Source: an uncultured Coriobacteriaceae bacterium
GTDB lineage: Bacteria; Actinomycetota; Coriobacteriia; Coriobacteriales; Eggerthellaceae
Direction: 5' to 3'
DNA length: 64,000 nt
Assembly (NCBI GenBank): GCA_902768975.1
Contig: CACXMZ010000001.1
Span: 1-64,000 of the forward strand
Shown: positions 63,147-64,000 of the stretch, in pieces
Numbering within the stretch: position 1 is the first letter of the stretch
Layout of the letters: each line of letters begins with the position of its first letter
Program-made: the position numbers and the translations under genes
The notes under the pieces: model-generated
The model's database searches: none
Told to the model about the DNA's origin: nothing
Seen by the model: only the letters and a program-made list of their open reading frames with translations

Positions 63147-64000
63147 CTAGTCGTCGTCTTCGTCCTTGTCGTCGTCTGCCTCTTCTTCAGCTTCCTCGGC
63201 GGCTTCTTCAGCCTCTTCGGCAGCTTCTTCAGCAGCCTCTTCGGCTTCCTCGGCGGCTTCTTCAGCTGCTTCTTCCGCAGCCTCTTCGGCTTCCTCGGCA
63301 GCCTCTTCGGCTTCCTCGGCAGCTTCTTCAGCAGCCTCTTCGGCAGCTTCCACAGCTTCTTCAGCGGCTTCTTCGCCAGCTTCAGCAGCCATGGCGTCTT
63401 CGTATTCTTCTTCAGAGGCAGCAGCGCGGTTGGCAGCTACTTCAGCAGGATCGGGCTCGGCCACTTCAATTTCAATGCCCAGTTCTTCGGCAGCAGCCTT
63501 CATGGAAAGGCTAATGCGGCGACGTTCGGCATTGACTTCCATAACCTTAACCTTCACTTCGTCGCCCGGCTTAACAACCTGGGAAGGCGTTTCGATGTGA
63601 CGGTCGGCCATTTCAGAAATGTGTACGAGGCCTTCAACGTTTTCGTTCAGTTCAATAAAGGCACCGAAGGGAACGGTCTTAGTAACCTTGCCATCTACGA
63701 TAGCACCCAGCGGGAAGCTTTCAACAAGCTTTACCCAAGGGTCTTCGGTGGTCTGCTTCAAACCAAGGGAAATGCGTTCGCGGCTCAGGTCCACGTCGAG
63801 CACTTCCACTTCCACTTCGTCGCCCACCTTGACGACTTCGCTCGGGTGGTTCACATGGCTCCAGGAAAGTTCGGAAATATGAACCAGGCCGTCGATGCCG
63901 CCCAGGTCCACGAAAGCACCGAAGTCCACGATGGAAGAAACGGTGCCCTTCAGGCGCATGCCCTTTTCCAGCTTCTGCAGGATTTCGGCACGTTCGCTCT
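63147..64000 (-). CDS. rpsA: 30S ribosomal protein S1, 3' part only (gene runs off the window)
   Basis: The visible 283 residues contain two S1 RNA-binding domains (GTVSSIVDFGAFVDLGGIDGLVHISELSW, and GKVTKTVPFGAFIELNENVEGLVHISEMA), then the linker MKAAAEELGIEIEVAEPDP and a tail of about 90 residues made almost wholly of Ala and Glu in AAEEA units, ending in an Asp-rich stretch. The frame stays open to base 64000, so the start lies outside. S1 brings mRNA to the ribosome. The acidic tail is much longer than in typical S1. Confidence 0.93.
   Translation of the reverse strand, partial: SERAEILQKLEKGMRLKGTVSSIVDFGAFVDLGGIDGLVHISELSWSHVNHPSEVVKVGDEVEVEVLDVDLSRERISLGLKQTTEDPWVKLVESFPLGAIVDGKVTKTVPFGAFIELNENVEGLVHISEMADRHIETPSQVVKPGDEVKVKVMEVNAERRRISLSMKAAAEELGIEIEVAEPDPAEVAANRAAASEEEYEDAMAAEAGEEAAEEAVEAAEEAAEEAAEEAEEAAEEAEEAAEEAAEEAAEEAEEAAEEAAEEAEEAAEEAEEEADDDKDEDDD
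63180..63375 (-). repeat. Internal tandem repeats encoding the Ala/Glu tail of S1
   Basis: Imperfect 12- to 33-base units (such as GCTTCTTCAGCAGCCTCTTC on the plus strand) repeated in the rpsA 3' end. Slippage could change tail length between strains. Confidence 0.8.

Overview
The window reads as a chromosomal stretch of a Gram-positive, probably anaerobic bacterium of the Actinomycetota, most likely class Coriobacteriia (Eggerthellaceae-like). This is inferred from protein resemblance only: paired radical-SAM/DUF2344 proteins beside a rod-shape operon, a DUF6020 membrane protein, an exported rubrerythrin, class Ia ribonucleotide reductase with no aerobic-respiration genes in view, and moderately GC-rich, GAA-rich coding sequence. 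No rRNA, CRISPR array, prophage or transposase gene was found. Two tRNA genes are present.

Layout. 0.1-5.5 kb: a small membrane protein, a three-gene operon (AraC regulator, trigger-factor-like protein, HisH-like protein without catalytic residues), a Tat-lipoprotein-type rubrerythrin, and a DegV protein. 5.6-22.4 kb: an unbroken minus-strand run. Transcribed from right to left it holds an HD-GYP-like protein, a PrsW-type membrane protease, two tiny Nif11-type leader-peptide (RiPP precursor-like) genes, a complete oligopeptide ABC transporter (oppA-oppB-oppC-fused oppDF), a second HD-GYP paralogue, a TPR-GGDEF protein, an unrecognised 343-residue protein and a membrane-anchored clostripain (C11) protease. 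22.7-26.7 kb: tRNA-Asp and nrdB/nrdA. 26.9-38.7 kb: a long minus-strand operon with a cyclophilin, a TPR membrane protein, mreB, mreC, mreD, PBP2, rodA, a DUF697 protein and two radical-SAM-associated proteins. 38.8-47.1 kb: tRNA-Arg, an RNA uracil methyltransferase (plus strand), and the ribosome/obg/proline/NAD cluster rplU-rpmA-obgE-proB-proA-nadD-yqeK-rsfS. 47.2-64 kb: DUF6020 protein, polA, a C39-like protease, a solute-binding lipoprotein/GGDEF-EAL/Rrf2 trio, uvrB, coaE, an OatA-like acyltransferase, and the 3' part of rpsA running off the window edge.

Housekeeping is ordinary and tightly packed, with many 1-4 base overlaps. The unusual content is in three places. First, the 5.6-22.4 kb run combines two short secreted-peptide-like genes, two proteases, a peptide importer and cyclic-di-GMP enzymes, bracketed by two HD-GYP paralogues that are both 625 residues from their best starts. 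It could be a peptide production/sensing module, but this is inference. Second, the intergenic spaces hold families of structured non-coding repeats: a long imperfect palindrome in three copies (22.57, 24.08, 46.23 kb) whose outer arms change in compensatory fashion, and a roughly 190-base multi-stem element in two copies (40.78 and 60.08 kb) with conserved unpaired-looking motifs and covarying helices. A third, single, nested hairpin structure lies at 60.29-60.47 kb. None is explained by the genes. Third, the AraC/trigger-factor-like/HisH-like operon encodes family members that have lost the residues normally defining their function.
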